Shown: one piece after another, positions 23,873 through 35,140 of the stretch
How the letters are laid out: each line of letters begins with the position of its first letter
How positions within the stretch are numbered: position 1 is the stretch's first letter
Origin: Diphasiastrum complanatum
Lineage: Eukaryota > Streptophyta > Lycopodiopsida > Lycopodiales > Lycopodiaceae
Direction: 5' to 3'
Assembly: GCA_029204225.1 (NCBI GenBank)
Contig: CM055092.1
Location: 27,078,320-27,142,319 of the forward strand
DNA length: 64,000 nucleotides
Notes under the pieces: model-generated
Databases searched by the model: none
What the model was told of the DNA's origin: nothing
Seen by the model: only the letters and a program-made list of their open reading frames with translations
Program-made: the position numbers and the translations under genes

Positions 23873-24540
23873 ATCACTAACTCTAAGAAGCTAGTTACTT
23901 AGGACCTTTTTGGTCATTTGATCACTCTGTGCATACAGATTGTTCAACTCAACAACACTTATCTATCTCTCTCTCTCTTCGCTCAGATACATATTTATAG
24001 CTGTCAGAGTCTTTTGATATATTGTAATTACAGTTCACAAGATGATTAATAGCTGTTTAAACAAGATCCATAGATCTGTTATTTGGAGTGTCGTGAAAGA
24101 GGAGAAGTACAGAGTAACGTATCCTCTCTGTATGCATCGTAGTCCAAAGATGTAGGCTGTGATGGTCGTAGTCTGTCCACAATCGTTTGAACAACCGTAG
24201 GTAGATTGCTTACATTTAAAAACGGTTGAGGAGAGTTGACTCTGGTCATTCATAGGAGGTCATAAGAAGGTCACTTGCGGTGGTCGACGGGATTTCGCAA
24301 GTGCTCGTAGATGGTAACCTACAGATTTAAAGACTCCCTTGCGGTTTGCGGTTTGAGTCGTGCTTCTCCATAAACGATGTTTTAACGATTCCCTTCAGTC
24401 AGACCGTAATCTGGTGATGACTTTGGGGCTATGCCTGATTCAACTTTGCGTGTAATTCTGCAGACTGATTGTGAGAGATAGAATTCTTGAGAGTAGGAGG
24501 AGGGCAAAGGAATGAGTAGGAGAAGATTAGAATTCCAACA
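23329..24540 (-). mobile_element. Copia J 3' LTR
   Basis: Ends are TGTTGG...CCAACA. On the minus strand the LTR begins at 24540 after polypurine tract TAAGGGAGAG (24550-24541). 1212 bp, including a (CT)39 microsatellite. The neighbouring AAAAT (23324-23328) is a candidate target duplication whose partner is not present. Inserted into copia M. Confidence 0.75.
23791..23868. repeat. (CT)39 microsatellite
   Basis: A 78-bp uninterrupted CT run inside the copia J LTR; shorter CT stretches follow near 23960. Confidence 0.97.
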
Positions 24541-25436
24541 CTCTCCCTTAAGCTTGCTGCTACGAATCTGGACTCAAATTGAGATTTAATAATTCTACTA
24601 AAGTGGAATGTTTGTCCCTTGACAATGGTTTTGTCAGAATGTCAGCCAGCACACTATCGGTGTGACAGTAACTTAGTGCAACGTCTTCGTTTTGAACCTT
24701 CTCTCTGAGAAAATGAAGTTGAACCTCTATATGTTTGGTCCTTGTGTGAGTTCGTCGATTTAATGACAAAGCTATACAACTCTGATTGTCGCACTGGAGT
24801 ATAGTTGGACCAATTTGGGGAATCTCAAATCTTGTAGTAGTCTTCTAAGCCATAAAATCTCCTTCATTGCTGACGTAGTTGCAACATATTCTGACTCCGT
24901 AGAGGATAATGAAATGCATCTCTGCTTCCTGCTATTCCATGAAATGGGTGCTCCTGCAAGAAAGCAAATGTAGTTAGAGGTGGATTTTTTGGTATCTACG
25001 TCTCCTGCCTAGTCTGAATCAGAATAGGTAATCAATGAGAGTGCAGCTTCTGTATTTTCGTTGTAACTCAAGGCATAGTCCTTTGAGGATTGAATGTACT
25101 TCAGAACTCTTTGTACAGATTTCCAGTGTTGTAGGCCTAGATTGGCGTGCTTACAGCATATGCTAGATCAGGTCGTGTGCAAATCATAGAGTACATGAGA
25201 GAACCTATGATAGACTGATAAGGGTAATTGTGCATTTCTTGCTGATTTGCCTTTGTTTTGGGACACATGTCTTTGGATAGCTTGCATCCTGGATCCATAG
25301 GAGTGTCTATGGGCTTGCAACCCTCCATGTCGTATCTTTGAAGTACATTAATTAGGTAGGATTGTTGGCTTATGGTGATCCTTCTGCTCGCGCGATCTCT
25401 GTGAATCTCCATTCCAAGGAAAGTACAGGAGAGCAA
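24541..25436 (-). pseudogene. Copia J RT C-terminal part and RNase H
   Basis: Minus strand: FLGMEIHRDRASRRITISQQ, MDPGCKLSKD, SIIGSLMY, RPDLAYAV (RT thumb/connection), then RNase H with YSDSD, stop, AGDVD, STESEYVA, and HTRTKHIEVQLHFLREKV plus VLADILTKPL at the end (24769-24560). Broken by a stop and a frameshift near 24770. At 25436 it joins gypsy RT sequence on the same strand; integrase and the YVDD half of RT are missing. Same family as the plus-strand fragment at 42120. Confidence 0.85.
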
Positions 25437-26712
25437 TAGGGGAGATTACTAGGTCTTATAAGGCCTTTCTCTAACAAGTCATTCATTTGCTTAGAAATTT
25501 CTTCTTGTTGAGAATGGCTTACCCTATATGGTGGTCTATTGGGTATGGAACTTCTAGGAATAATGTCTATCGTATGATCTTCAGGTCTTTCAGGGGGTAA
25601 GAACTTTGGTAGCTCATCAGAAAAATAAGAAGAATACTTTAATAAAAAGTCTTTTCTACTTTTGTCCAAAGAATGTGCATTTCCATCAACATCTTCATCC
25701 ATACTTTGAACAAACACCAAATAAGAAAATAGCGCTTTTTTTGGTACTTTTAATACTTGAATATAGCTTACCAAAGGAATTGTTTCGCCACTTTAACCTG
25801 CATGCACACTAATGTCTTTACCTTTGTGCTTCCATGAAATCAAATGCTTATTGTAGTCGACCAGAGGATTGTGCATTTTGTGCCAAGGCATGCCTAAGAT
25901 TACATCTACTCCTTGCAAAGGACCTACCATGAATTCTATAGGTTCATAGTAATCGGATTTGGAGCTTAAGTTTTCCAATTACATGGTAAATGTTTGCATC
26001 ACCATTAAGACCTTTAGCTTTAAGCATAGATTCGGTAAAGGAACCAACTCCTATCTCTTGCAAGCTTAAAAGAGATGAAATTATGAGAGGAGCCTGCATC
26101 AAAGAGAATTAGACAAAGTTTGTTGTGGACTTGTTCCCATGTATTGAGAAGGTCATGCGTTTGAGTATCTTCAATGCTTTGTACAGCCACCTGCTTTCCT
26201 TTGTCTGCACTTGAAGCTTTGGCATCTTTGAGAGGGCATTTGAAGAAAATGTGTCCCTTTTTCCCACACTTGAAGCATCTCCCTTCCTTGCAATAGACCT
26301 GCATTTGTTCTTTGGAAAGGTTTTGAGTCTTTTCTTTTGGATTTTGAGTTGTGGGAGGTTCCTTCCTTTTGTTCCCGCCTCCATTTCGATGATTATCCTA
26401 CAGCTCAATCCTGGTAGCATAGTATATGACTTGTTCTAAAGTATCAACTTGTACTAGATCTAAGCCATATTGTATACTTCTATGCAAACCCAAATAAAAC
26501 TTCCTTTTCTGTTCTTTCTTGGAAATGGAATGCAAAATCTGAACTTTCAAAAGCAACTCCCAGAATCTCTTAACATACTCAACTACTTTTGCATTTTGCT
26601 TTTGTCTAAAGATATCCCAGGAAGCTAAAGTATCTTTCTTATATTCTTTTGGCAAAATGTGGGCTTTAATTTGGTTTTTAAAGCTATGCCATGTAGATGC
26701 AGCTTCGTCCAC
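25437..26712 (-). pseudogene. Gypsy Gag2-protease-RT start
   Basis: Minus strand, in order: the second half of a Retrotrans_gag domain (TWHSFKNQIKAHILP, YVKRFWELLLKV), zinc knuckle CFKCGKKGHIFFKC (about 26280-26240), protease LILFDAGSSHNFIS (active site D-A-G), protease end GPLQGVDVILGMPWHK, then HTIDIIPRS, PNRPPYRVSHSQQEE and DLLEKGLIRPS, the entry to gypsy RT. The sequence stops being gypsy at CSPVL (25436), before the RT palm, and runs into copia. Several stops and frameshifts. Confidence 0.85.
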
Positions 26713-26715
26713 GAG

Positions 26716-27568
26716 AAATTAGAGAGGTTTTGTAATTCTCGGCAGAGGCAATGACATCTTCCAAAGAAGTCATCAAACCCTGTCGACAATAACAATCCAT
26801 TTTCTTAGGCAAACCACCCAAGAACCATTCATTTTGCATAGGAACTGGATAAAAGACTCCTAACTTTCCTATTAAACTCTTAATCCTACGAGTATATTTC
26901 CTAATTGATTCCTTTGGCTTTTTCTCAACAGAGTTAAGCTGAGCCAACAATCTAGTGGAATGTCCTATTTTCCTAAACTGTTTGAGGAATGTTGCTTTTA
27001 AAGCGTTCCAAGTATTAATTGTTTCCGGTACTAAGTGACTGTACCAAATCCTAGCCTGCTTCCGCAGAAGACCTGGCAAAATTCTAACTTTATCCTCGTC
27101 CATGTGCTCTTTGTTTGCTATGGTAATGGATTCAAATTGCGACAAATAACTATCCGCATCTTCAGATGATGATCCCTTAAAGAAATCGTATCTGATTTTT
27201 GTAGATGTGAGTGGCACTGGATTAGCCATATTAACATATGGTGGTGAACTAGATGAACTTGGAAGATCCGAATCTAAACTTCTCTCGGACAAAGATTCTA
27301 AACTTGGTTCAGAAGTAGAATCAGACAAATCTGATTCAGGTGAATCTGTAGAACTTGGTGTTTCAACGGATCTTTCCTCAAATGAATCTACAAATGTTGT
27401 AGTAGCGTTTAGAAGATCATTAAACGCTTCAAGTGTCAATCTTGCTCTAACTGGTGAGTTTTGCAAATTCTGCAAATACAAATCTCTTGACTTCCTATAT
27501 TCTTCTAATTGTTGTGCACGCTCTAAACGTTTCTGTTCAATAGTTGCTTGAGAGTATATTCTTGGCAT
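26716..27568 (-). pseudogene. Gypsy E Gag (Gag1)
   Basis: A 285-residue open stretch starting MPRIYSQATIEQKRLERAQQ, with an acidic Ser-rich region, then a complete Retrotrans_gag domain (DADSYLSQFESI, ARIWYSHLVPETINTW, FLKQFRKIGHSTRLL, SIRKYTRRIKSLI). It begins about 65 bp downstream of the primer site, as expected for Gag. After SAENYKTSLIS it joins a second, partly overlapping Gag fragment, so the protein lacks its own knuckle. Confidence 0.8.
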
Positions 27569-27633
27569 GCATTACATGAGAAAGATTTGTAGATGTAATA
27601 CACTTAAAAATATCGCAAAAGATGAAATTCATC

Positions 27634-27651
27634 TCCCCGGCAACGGCCCCA
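27634..27651 (-). other. Gypsy E primer binding site (tRNA-Asp type)
   Basis: The minus strand reads TGGGGCCGTTGCCGGGGA, one mismatch from the 18-nt complement of plant tRNA-Asp (TGGCGCC...). It is separated from the LTR end by five bases. Confidence 0.8.
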
Positions 27652-27656
27652 AATTA

Positions 27657-28376
27657 TGTGGTGGCCTAGTTGTTATAGATTTTCACAAAAGCGATGAATT
27701 ACGTAGTATAAAAGATTTGATCGTTCCCCAAGAGAAAGAATAATCTCATTCTTTGCATGGTAAATGTATGTATGATGGTAAACAGACTAGAATGTATAAA
27801 ATTCACAATGAATACTACAGCGACATAACTGGTTATCCAAAGATATTTGGGTAAATTGACATCCAGGAACACCAATGATGAAACGATTTGGTCAAGCCTA
27901 CAATTGTAAAGATTACTTTATCTTCCAGGCTCTTCAAACATCAAGTAAACAGTCAGAACAGACAACAACTAGCAAATAGATTCATCAAGCAGAATCACAT
28001 TGGCTAAGTATTCTTCTTAATCAAACACAGAGGATTAGTTCTTATTGCAGAAAATAAACAAATCAAAACATCAAACAATCTCATTATCTGAACACATAGC
28101 TCATTCAGAGTTTGAAGGAAGTTCTGCTAAAGGTTCTGCTTAACAGCTTCGGCTAATTCCTTGCACACATTAGTCAGAATTGTTACTTGCTGGTGTCGCC
28201 TAAAAATCCATGTTAGAGTAACTGAAATTCAGTATAACGTAAGAAATGTGTGTGACGCAAACAGAACAGTATCACAATCAATCACAGATCATACAATGTA
28301 TTCGCACAAATGATAAGAAGTAATTCTGTGAAAGATAACAGAGGGACAGAATGCTCAAGCTATAGGAACTTGCTCT
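27657..28376 (-). mobile_element. Gypsy E 5' LTR, inner part
   Basis: Plus-strand TGTGGTGGCCTAG is the end of the minus-strand LTR. It matches, in reverse, the right part of the LTR at 48294-49239. Interrupted at 28376 by copia B; the rest of the LTR is at 34540-34754. Total without B is about 935 bp. Confidence 0.85.
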
Positions 28377-29058
28377 TGTTAAAAATTCACAATTCTAGCT
28401 TGACTAGTTTTGGTCATATGACTTGTAAATAGTTAAATGGTCATGATGTGGCTTGTCACACGTGCCAAATAGCATAGGATTCCATTCATAAGGATGTTCT
28501 CAAGTAGACCTAAGTGTTAGAACCTTTGGAATGAGTCCAAATTATGCTTAGATACAAGGGAGAAAAAATAGGAGCTATTTTTGGTAATTTTTGCATTGTT
28601 GAGGGATCTCCAAAATTCCAACCCTAACTTGGTAGGGATGAAAGATCCACCAAAATTAGCATTAGGGATAGGTTTAGGGCTACTCATACCTGCCCAAAAC
28701 CGTGATGGATCATGTATATATAGGTGATGATATCTCACCAAAATAAATCAAGCAATTTCATGTTTTTTCTCTCATAATGGTGCAATTGCTCTCTATGTTC
28801 ATAATTGTTTGAGTACTTGTGATTACTAATGATTATAGGATTGAATGTAGGTCTGGTGTACAGTACTCAGACTGTGGGAGGCCGTACTTTCACACGTGGG
28901 AAGCCTTCTTCAAGGATTTGGGCCATTTAGTGAGGTTCAAGCATAGATTTTTGATGGATTTTGATGGTTCAACTTGTTCTAATCTTATGAAATCATAATC
29001 TATTGTTTCCCTCATCATTTCAAGTGTTTTAGGATCCTTATTTGCTGTAATTTTTACA
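28377..29058 (+). repeat. Copia B 5' LTR
   Basis: Starts TGTTAAAAATTCAC and ends GTAATTTTTACA. CACACGTGGG at 28891-28900, about 158 bp from the LTR end. Confidence 0.97.
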
Positions 29059-29071
29059 TGGTATCAGAGCC
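29059..29071 (+). other. Copia B primer binding site
   Basis: TGGTATCAGAGCC, an exact tRNA-iMet type primer site at the base after the LTR. Confidence 0.95.
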
Positions 29072-29870
29072 TAAAGGCTGAAATGAGCTAAATCCTTGGT
29101 TTGCATTCAATTTGATCACAATTTTTTGATCTAAATCTTGTGTAGATTGGATCTTAGCATCTAGTATTGATTCTAGAACTCAAAGTGAGTCAAATACATT
29201 GGAGATTGGTGTTGTGTGACTTCATTTGCAGGTGTTTAGGTGTCTAAAACCAGAGGCAAAGTTGAATTCAATTCACATTACCAAGATAGCAAGTTTTGCT
29301 TGCTCCAAGCATTGATTTCTAAGCGAGTTTTGGAGGTGCTTTCATAGAGAAGGCTTTCTAGCATTCAAGGAGAGGGAAGATCAGAGTTTTGGGGACTCTT
29401 CAAGGCTGTTCTAAGGTGTAGTAGGCACCTCCTAAAGTGATTTAGGTTCAGTCCAACCATTGCCTGACTTATGCACCAAATTAGATCAATTTTTCATCAA
29501 TTTTGATCATTTTTTGCTTGTGATTGGATAGTAGATTGTGTTGCATCCTCATTAAGTTCCATTTAGATCTTTTACAAGTGATTTTGGAAGTATATTAGGT
29601 TGCTGAAATTCACTCTTGATCAGATCATTTGGAAGCTTTAATGTTCTTTATAGAAAGAGGGGCAATTCTACTAGTATTGTCTACTTCAATCAAGCAAGTG
29701 CATTGTTTCTAATATTCTATGATTTGATTTTGTTAGAGATCATTCTTAGATCTTTATAGGAAGTCTATTACTGATCTTTTCAGGTCCCTAAGAAGTGGGA
29801 TAAGGTAGACCTTCAATCAAATCAATAGAAGTAACCTTCATTTGTGTCAAGTCCTTGATTAGGAGACTAG

Positions 29871-32800
29871 ATGGCATCTATAAATGCATATCTTTTGGAT
29901 ACTAATGAAAGGCTCAACAAAACTAACTATTCCATATGGAAAGTTAGAATGGAATCTATCATGATCATGCAAGATCTGATGGAAATTGTAAATGGTAAGG
30001 AGGGTGAACCTATTCATCCTCAAGAAAAAGCCAAATACATCAAGAGGTGCAATGTTGCACTACATTGCATAAAAATGAATGTTGCAAATGAACTCTTAAG
30101 AGAGGTAGGAGATTGCACTTCAGCTCAAGATGCTTGGGAGACTTTGAAAAAGGTCTATGAATCCAAGAACCAAACTAGAATGTTAGCTTTGAAGAATCAA
30201 ATCTATAGAAGCTATCAAAAGAAAGGAGAGAGTGCACATACTTTTGTCCTAAGAGTAAAGGAATTGAACAAAGAGCTAGCCTTTATAGGTGACCCTATCA
30301 AGGATGAAGAGCTTGTTCAACTCATATTGAATGGACTAAGCTTTGAATTTGACAATTTGGTTCAGGGATATGCAATTATGGGTAAGCTACCCATACTTGA
30401 AGAACTCCAAGGCACGCTCATGGCCGAGGAATCAAGAAGGAGCCAAATGCAAGAGAGGATGGATAGGCTTTCCATCCAAGGTGGAGATGACCAAGCTCTC
30501 TTCACCAAAGGCAAAGGCAAGTCCAAAGGCAAAGGATCAACATTCAAGAAGTCTACAAAGCTTGAGGATCAAGAAGGACCCCCAAAGGCATCTCCATCAA
30601 CCACCAAAGTCAAGAAGGACAAATCAAAGGTGAAGTGCTACTATTGTAGCAAGATGGGGCATTATGCCTCGGAATGCTTCAAGAGGAAGCAAGATCAAAG
30701 CCAAGCCAACATGAGCAAAGAGGAGGAGGAGGAGAGTTCACATGAGGACTCTCTCATGATGTCCATATTTTCTTCAACAAGCTTCAAAGGAGAAGATCCT
30801 TGGTGGATTGACTCGGGTGCTAGTTCACACATGACTAGTAAAAGGGAGTTTTTCTCTTCTCTCTTATCTTATGATGGACCTATAAAGTCTATCTATACAG
30901 CAAATGATGAAGCTTGTAAGATTGAAGGAGTTGGTAGCATTCCCCTTTGCTTAGGATCTTCCAAAAAGATCAACATAGAAGGTGTTTTGTACATTCCTAC
31001 AATAACAAAGAATCTACTAAGTGTTGGCCAAATGGTAGACAATGGTTTCAATGTTGACTTTGCTTCAAATGAATGTTTCATCAAGAAGAAGGGTAAGATA
31101 GTGGCTAAGGGCACTAGACTTGGCAAACTTTATAAGCTGGATGCATTTGTGGATACTAATGTTGTCATGTTGGCCGAGAAGAGCAAGATATCTACCTTTA
31201 CTTTATGGCACAAAAGACTTGGACATGTCAACTCCGGTTCCATGGAGGCTATGATCAAGGAGGAGTATGCTTTAGGCCTACCAAGGTCTATTGGGAAGGA
31301 AGACAAGGTTTGTGAAGCTTGTGCCTTATCCAAGGCACATAAGAAGGTGTTTCCTAACTCCATCACAAAGTCATCTCATCCTCTTGAACTCATACACTCG
31401 GATGTGCACATTGCTAGCACCAAATCTAATGGAGGTTCATCCATGTTTTTAACCTTCATTGATGACTACTCAAGATATTGTTGGGTGTTCTTACTTTCCT
31501 TCAAGTCTCAAGTATTTGATACTTTTGTAAAGTTCAAGTTGTTTGTGGAAAAGCATCATAATCATAGCATCAAGATTCTTAGAAGTGACAATGGTGGAGA
31601 ATTCATCTCCAATGAGTTCAAGGCCTTTTGTGAGGAAGAAGGGATCAAGAAAGAGACTTCTTGTCCTTACACTCCTCAACAAAATGGAGTTGCTGAAAGA
31701 AGGAATAGAACATTATGTGAATGTTCTAAGGCTTTAAGATTAGATGCTTGTTTGCCCAAATCCTTTTGGGGTGAGTCTCTTGTATGTGCAAACTACTTGA
31801 TGAATAGGGTGTCTTGCAAAGCAATTGAAGGCAAAACTCCATATGAGATGTTGTATGGAAAGAAACCCAATCTTAATCACTTGAAAGTTTTTGGGTGTAT
31901 ATGTTATGTGCATGTGCCATTGGAAACAAGAACCAAGGAGGATCCATCTTCCACAAGAGGGATCATGCTTGGATATGCAAGCTCAAGCAAGGGCTACAAA
32001 GTCTATCTCCCATCCTTGAACAAATTTGTTGTTTCAAGGGATGTCATCTTTGATGAACATCATATGCATATGCTTGAAGAAGGCTCAAGTGCTCCAACAA
32101 TCAAGAAGAAGATGGCCGAGGAGCAAGATCTTGGTTTTGAGGAGGAGCTCATGGAGGAGCAAGCACCAAACCCACCTATCACACCAAGGAGATCTTCAAG
32201 GGCAAAAGTGGAGCCATCAAGGCTCACATATCAAGGCAAAGGACAGCAAGTTGAGGGTATCTCATCCACTTCTTATGCTTTATCTAGTTTTGAAGAACCG
32301 TCTAATGTTGAAGATGCATTGAACTCCAAAGAATGGTATAAAGCTATGTTGGATGAGTATGATGCCTTGATTGAGAATGAAACTTGGTTGCTTGTTGAGA
32401 GACCTCAAAGGAATGTAATAGGATGCAAGTGGGTCTTCAAGCTTAAGTTGAATGCAAATGGGAGTGTTAACAAACATAAAGCAAGATTAGTTGCAAAAGG
32501 TTATGCTCAAGAGAGAGGGATAGACTATGAGGAAACTTTTGCACCCGTGGCCAAGATGGTCACAATAAGACTAATCATTGCACTTGCATCACATTTTGGA
32601 TGGATTCTATGTCAAATGGATGTCTCTAATGCTTTCTTGAATGGTTTTTTGGAAGAGGATATCTATATGGAGCAGCCACAAGGGTTCATCAAGCATGGAA
32701 TGGAGAACAAAGTATGCCATCTCCAAAGAAGCATCTATGGCTTGAAGCAAGCCTCGAGATCTTGGAATTCAAGACTACATTGCTATCTTATTTCACTTTC

Positions 32801-33839
32801 TTTTGTTCAAAGTGAATATGATCCCACTCTTTACAATAAGTTTGATGATGTTGGTATTGTACTTTTACTCATTTATGTAGATGACATCATCATTAGTGGA
32901 AATAGTGTTGATGGTATTGAAAAAATCAAGATAGATCTATCCTTAGAGTTCAAGATGGTAGATCTAGGGTGTCTTCACTTCATCTTAGGCATAGAAGTAC
33001 TTAGAGGGTCTGATTTTATCTTTATAAGTCAAGTAAACTATGCTCAAAGTCTTTTGAAGAAGTTTAAGATGGAAGTATGCAAAAGTGTTGACACACCAAT
33101 GGAGCAAGATGTAAAAGTGCCAAATGAAGATGATGAAAGATCCTTCATGGACATCACTTTGTTTAGGCAACTTATAGGTTCCTTAATGTGGATCACTATA
33201 ACTAGACCAGATCTTAGCTTTAGTGTATGTAGGTTGAGCCAATCCATGCAAAATCCATTGAATATCCATTGGAAAAAGGCTAAGAGGATTCTAAGATACA
33301 TCTCGGGTACATTGGATTTTGGGATTCTATATAGAGGAGATGTGATTAACCTTCATGCATTTAGTGATTCAGATTTTGCAGGGGACAAGAGGGATAGGAA
33401 ATCAACAAGTGCCTATTCAACTTTCATAGGAGAAGGTGTGGTTTCATGGCTTTCAAAAAAGCAAGAAACTATATCTCTATCTTCAACTGAGGCCGAGTAC
33501 AAAGCTTTGACAACCACTACAAAGGAGGTACTTTGGATCAAGAGATTATTGGTGGAACTAAAGATCATGGATTCAGAGGAGGCACCAATCATCTACAATG
33601 ACAATATATCAGCCCAACACCTTGCATCTAACCCAATCTTCCATGCAAGATCTAAGCACATTGAGATATGCCATCACTTTGTGAGAGAAATGGTGCAAGC
33701 CAAGGAGATTGCTTTGGAGCATGTTCCAAGCAATGAATGTGTAGCTGATCTACTTACTAAACCACTTCAAAGGACACCTTTTATGAAGTTCAGATCATCA
33801 CTTGGAGTGATTAGTAAAGCAATGATTGAACCAAGCTAG
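29871..33839 (+). CDS. Copia B Gag-protease-integrase-RT-RNase H polyprotein (intact)
   Basis: 1322 residues in one frame from ATG 29871 to TAG. Order: Gag; zinc knuckle CYYCSKMGHYASEC (256-269); aspartic protease WWIDSGASSHM (catalytic D314); integrase zinc domain H447, H452, C481, C484; catalytic D511, D573 (RSDNGGEF) and E609 (NGVAE), i.e. D,D-35-E spacing; linker TPRRSSRAKVEPSRL; RT with CKWVFKLKLN, YVDD (1002-1005); RNase H D1166, E1207, D1244; C-terminal HARSKHIEICHHFVRE and VADLLTKPL. All catalytic residues are present. It makes particle protein and the enzymes that copy and insert the element. The start is chosen because MASINAYLLDTNERL aligns with the copia A, C and I Gag starts. Confidence 0.97.
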   Translation: MASINAYLLDTNERLNKTNYSIWKVRMESIMIMQDLMEIVNGKEGEPIHPQEKAKYIKRCNVALHCIKMNVANELLREVGDCTSAQDAWETLKKVYESKNQTRMLALKNQIYRSYQKKGESAHTFVLRVKELNKELAFIGDPIKDEELVQLILNGLSFEFDNLVQGYAIMGKLPILEELQGTLMAEESRRSQMQERMDRLSIQGGDDQALFTKGKGKSKGKGSTFKKSTKLEDQEGPPKASPSTTKVKKDKSKVKCYYCSKMGHYASECFKRKQDQSQANMSKEEEEESSHEDSLMMSIFSSTSFKGEDPWWIDSGASSHMTSKREFFSSLLSYDGPIKSIYTANDEACKIEGVGSIPLCLGSSKKINIEGVLYIPTITKNLLSVGQMVDNGFNVDFASNECFIKKKGKIVAKGTRLGKLYKLDAFVDTNVVMLAEKSKISTFTLWHKRLGHVNSGSMEAMIKEEYALGLPRSIGKEDKVCEACALSKAHKKVFPNSITKSSHPLELIHSDVHIASTKSNGGSSMFLTFIDDYSRYCWVFLLSFKSQVFDTFVKFKLFVEKHHNHSIKILRSDNGGEFISNEFKAFCEEEGIKKETSCPYTPQQNGVAERRNRTLCECSKALRLDACLPKSFWGESLVCANYLMNRVSCKAIEGKTPYEMLYGKKPNLNHLKVFGCICYVHVPLETRTKEDPSSTRGIMLGYASSSKGYKVYLPSLNKFVVSRDVIFDEHHMHMLEEGSSAPTIKKKMAEEQDLGFEEELMEEQAPNPPITPRRSSRAKVEPSRLTYQGKGQQVEGISSTSYALSSFEEPSNVEDALNSKEWYKAMLDEYDALIENETWLLVERPQRNVIGCKWVFKLKLNANGSVNKHKARLVAKGYAQERGIDYEETFAPVAKMVTIRLIIALASHFGWILCQMDVSNAFLNGFLEEDIYMEQPQGFIKHGMENKVCHLQRSIYGLKQASRSWNSRLHCYLISLSFVQSEYDPTLYNKFDDVGIVLLLIYVDDIIISGNSVDGIEKIKIDLSLEFKMVDLGCLHFILGIEVLRGSDFIFISQVNYAQSLLKKFKMEVCKSVDTPMEQDVKVPNEDDERSFMDITLFRQLIGSLMWITITRPDLSFSVCRLSQSMQNPLNIHWKKAKRILRYISGTLDFGILYRGDVINLHAFSDSDFAGDKRDRKSTSAYSTFIGEGVVSWLSKKQETISLSSTEAEYKALTTTTKEVLWIKRLLVELKIMDSEEAPIIYNDNISAQHLASNPIFHARSKHIEICHHFVREMVQAKEIALEHVPSNECVADLLTKPLQRTPFMKFRSSLGVISKAMIEPS

Positions 33840-33844
33840 ATAGT

Positions 33845-33853
33845 GAGGAGGAG
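33845..33853 (+). other. Copia B polypurine tract
   Basis: GAGGAGGAG directly before the 3' LTR. Confidence 0.9.
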
Positions 33854-34534
33854 TGTTAAAAATTCACAATTCTAGCTTGTCTAGTTTTGGTCATATGACT
33901 TGTAAATAGTTAAATGGTCATGATGTGGCTTGTCACACGTGTCAAATAGCATAGGATTCCATTCATAAGGATGTTCTCAAGTAGACCTAAGTGTTAGAAC
34001 CTTTGGAATGAGTCCAAATTATGCTTAGATACAAGGGAGAAAAAATAGGAGCTATTTTTGGTAATTTTTGCATTGTTGAGGGATCTCCAAGATTCCAACC
34101 CTAACTTGGTAGGGATGAAAGATCCACCAAAATTAGCATTAGGGATAGGTTTAGGGCTACTCATACCTGCCCAAAACCGTGATGGATCATGTATATATAG
34201 GTGATGATATTTCACCAAAATAAATCAAGCAATTTCATGTTTTTTCTCTCATAATGGTGCAATTGCTCTCTATGTTCATAATTGTTTGAGTACTTGTGAT
34301 TACTAATGATTATAGGATTGAATGTAGGTCTGGTGTACAGTACTCAGACTGTGGGAGGCCGTACTTTCACACGTGGGAAGCCTTCTTCAAGGATTTGGGC
34401 CATTTAGTGAGGTTCAAGCATAGATTTTTGATGGATTTTGATGGTTCAACTTGTTCTAATCTTATGAAATCATAATCTATTGTTCCCTCATCATTTCAAG
34501 TGTTTTAGGATCCTTATTTGCTGTAATTTTTACA
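33854..34534 (+). repeat. Copia B 3' LTR
   Basis: 681 bp, nearly identical to the 5' LTR; followed by GCTCT. Confidence 0.97.
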
Positions 34535-34539
34535 GCTCT

Positions 34540-34754
34540 TCACTCTCTATTGATACTTAGCTCTGCATAGAAATGCATATGTAAATGTGATGTCCTTATA
34601 GGAATGTTCTTCAGCCTCAATGTCGCTTATGAACCGTCAAATGTTGGTTCTGAACTTCTATTGCGTCTCTTATAGAACGTCGCAACTTCTACTCAAAATC
34701 TGAATTTGCAAAGTGCATAATAGGCCTTTACATAAATTTAGGCACTATAGCACA
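34540..34754 (-). mobile_element. Gypsy E 5' LTR, outer part
   Basis: Continues the LTR interrupted at 28376. The minus strand begins TGTGCTATAG, aligning with TGTGTACTCA at 48294; GGCCTATTATGCACTTTG is shared. The flank on the minus strand (TGAAA) does not match the flank of the 48-49 kb copy (ATCAC). Confidence 0.75.
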
Positions 34755-35140
34755 TTTCACATATATAGAAATTGAAATTTTTTTACAATATATGACAACA
34801 CTTGGATAATGTGAGATCATAAGACTCCACAGTGATCTGGAGATGGATAGATAAAAAAATTCATGCGTGAGCTATTCTACAAGTATGACTTGCCGTATAT
34901 AGAGAGCCGATAAATATATAGTGCTTGTCAAACGAAAACTTCATGCATCAGAGAGTGGATGCCAGATAGTGCCTATGGTAGAAAACTTCGGCTGAATCTC
35001 TCAGTCGAGAAAACTTGGTTTGAGTTCCTTAGTGAAGATTCAGTGGAAGAATTCGGTGGAAGAGAGTTAGTTCAAAACATTTGGATGGAAGCCTCGGCTA
35101 AAGAGCCTCGGTTGTGACGTTCATGGTGTTTTGGTAGTAT
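34755..35140. other. Unassigned sequence beside the gypsy E LTR
   Basis: No motif or repeat recognised. By position it may be internal sequence of element D on the minus strand. Confidence 0.3.

Larger units (their letters stand above)
28377..34534 (+). mobile_element. Copia B: complete, apparently autonomous Ty1/copia element
   Basis: 6158 bp with perfect TSD GCTCT (28372-28376 and 34535-34539). LTRs of 682 and 681 bp differ by about four substitutions and one indel by eye. Primer site, one intact 1322-codon polyprotein and a polypurine tract are all present, so the element may be transposition-competent. The empty target site survives in the other E LTR near 48510-48530, confirming the boundaries. 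Confidence 0.97.

Noticed and set aside
29871-33839. Shorter frames overlapping the copia B polyprotein on either strand
   Set aside because: Shadows of the polyprotein in other frames.
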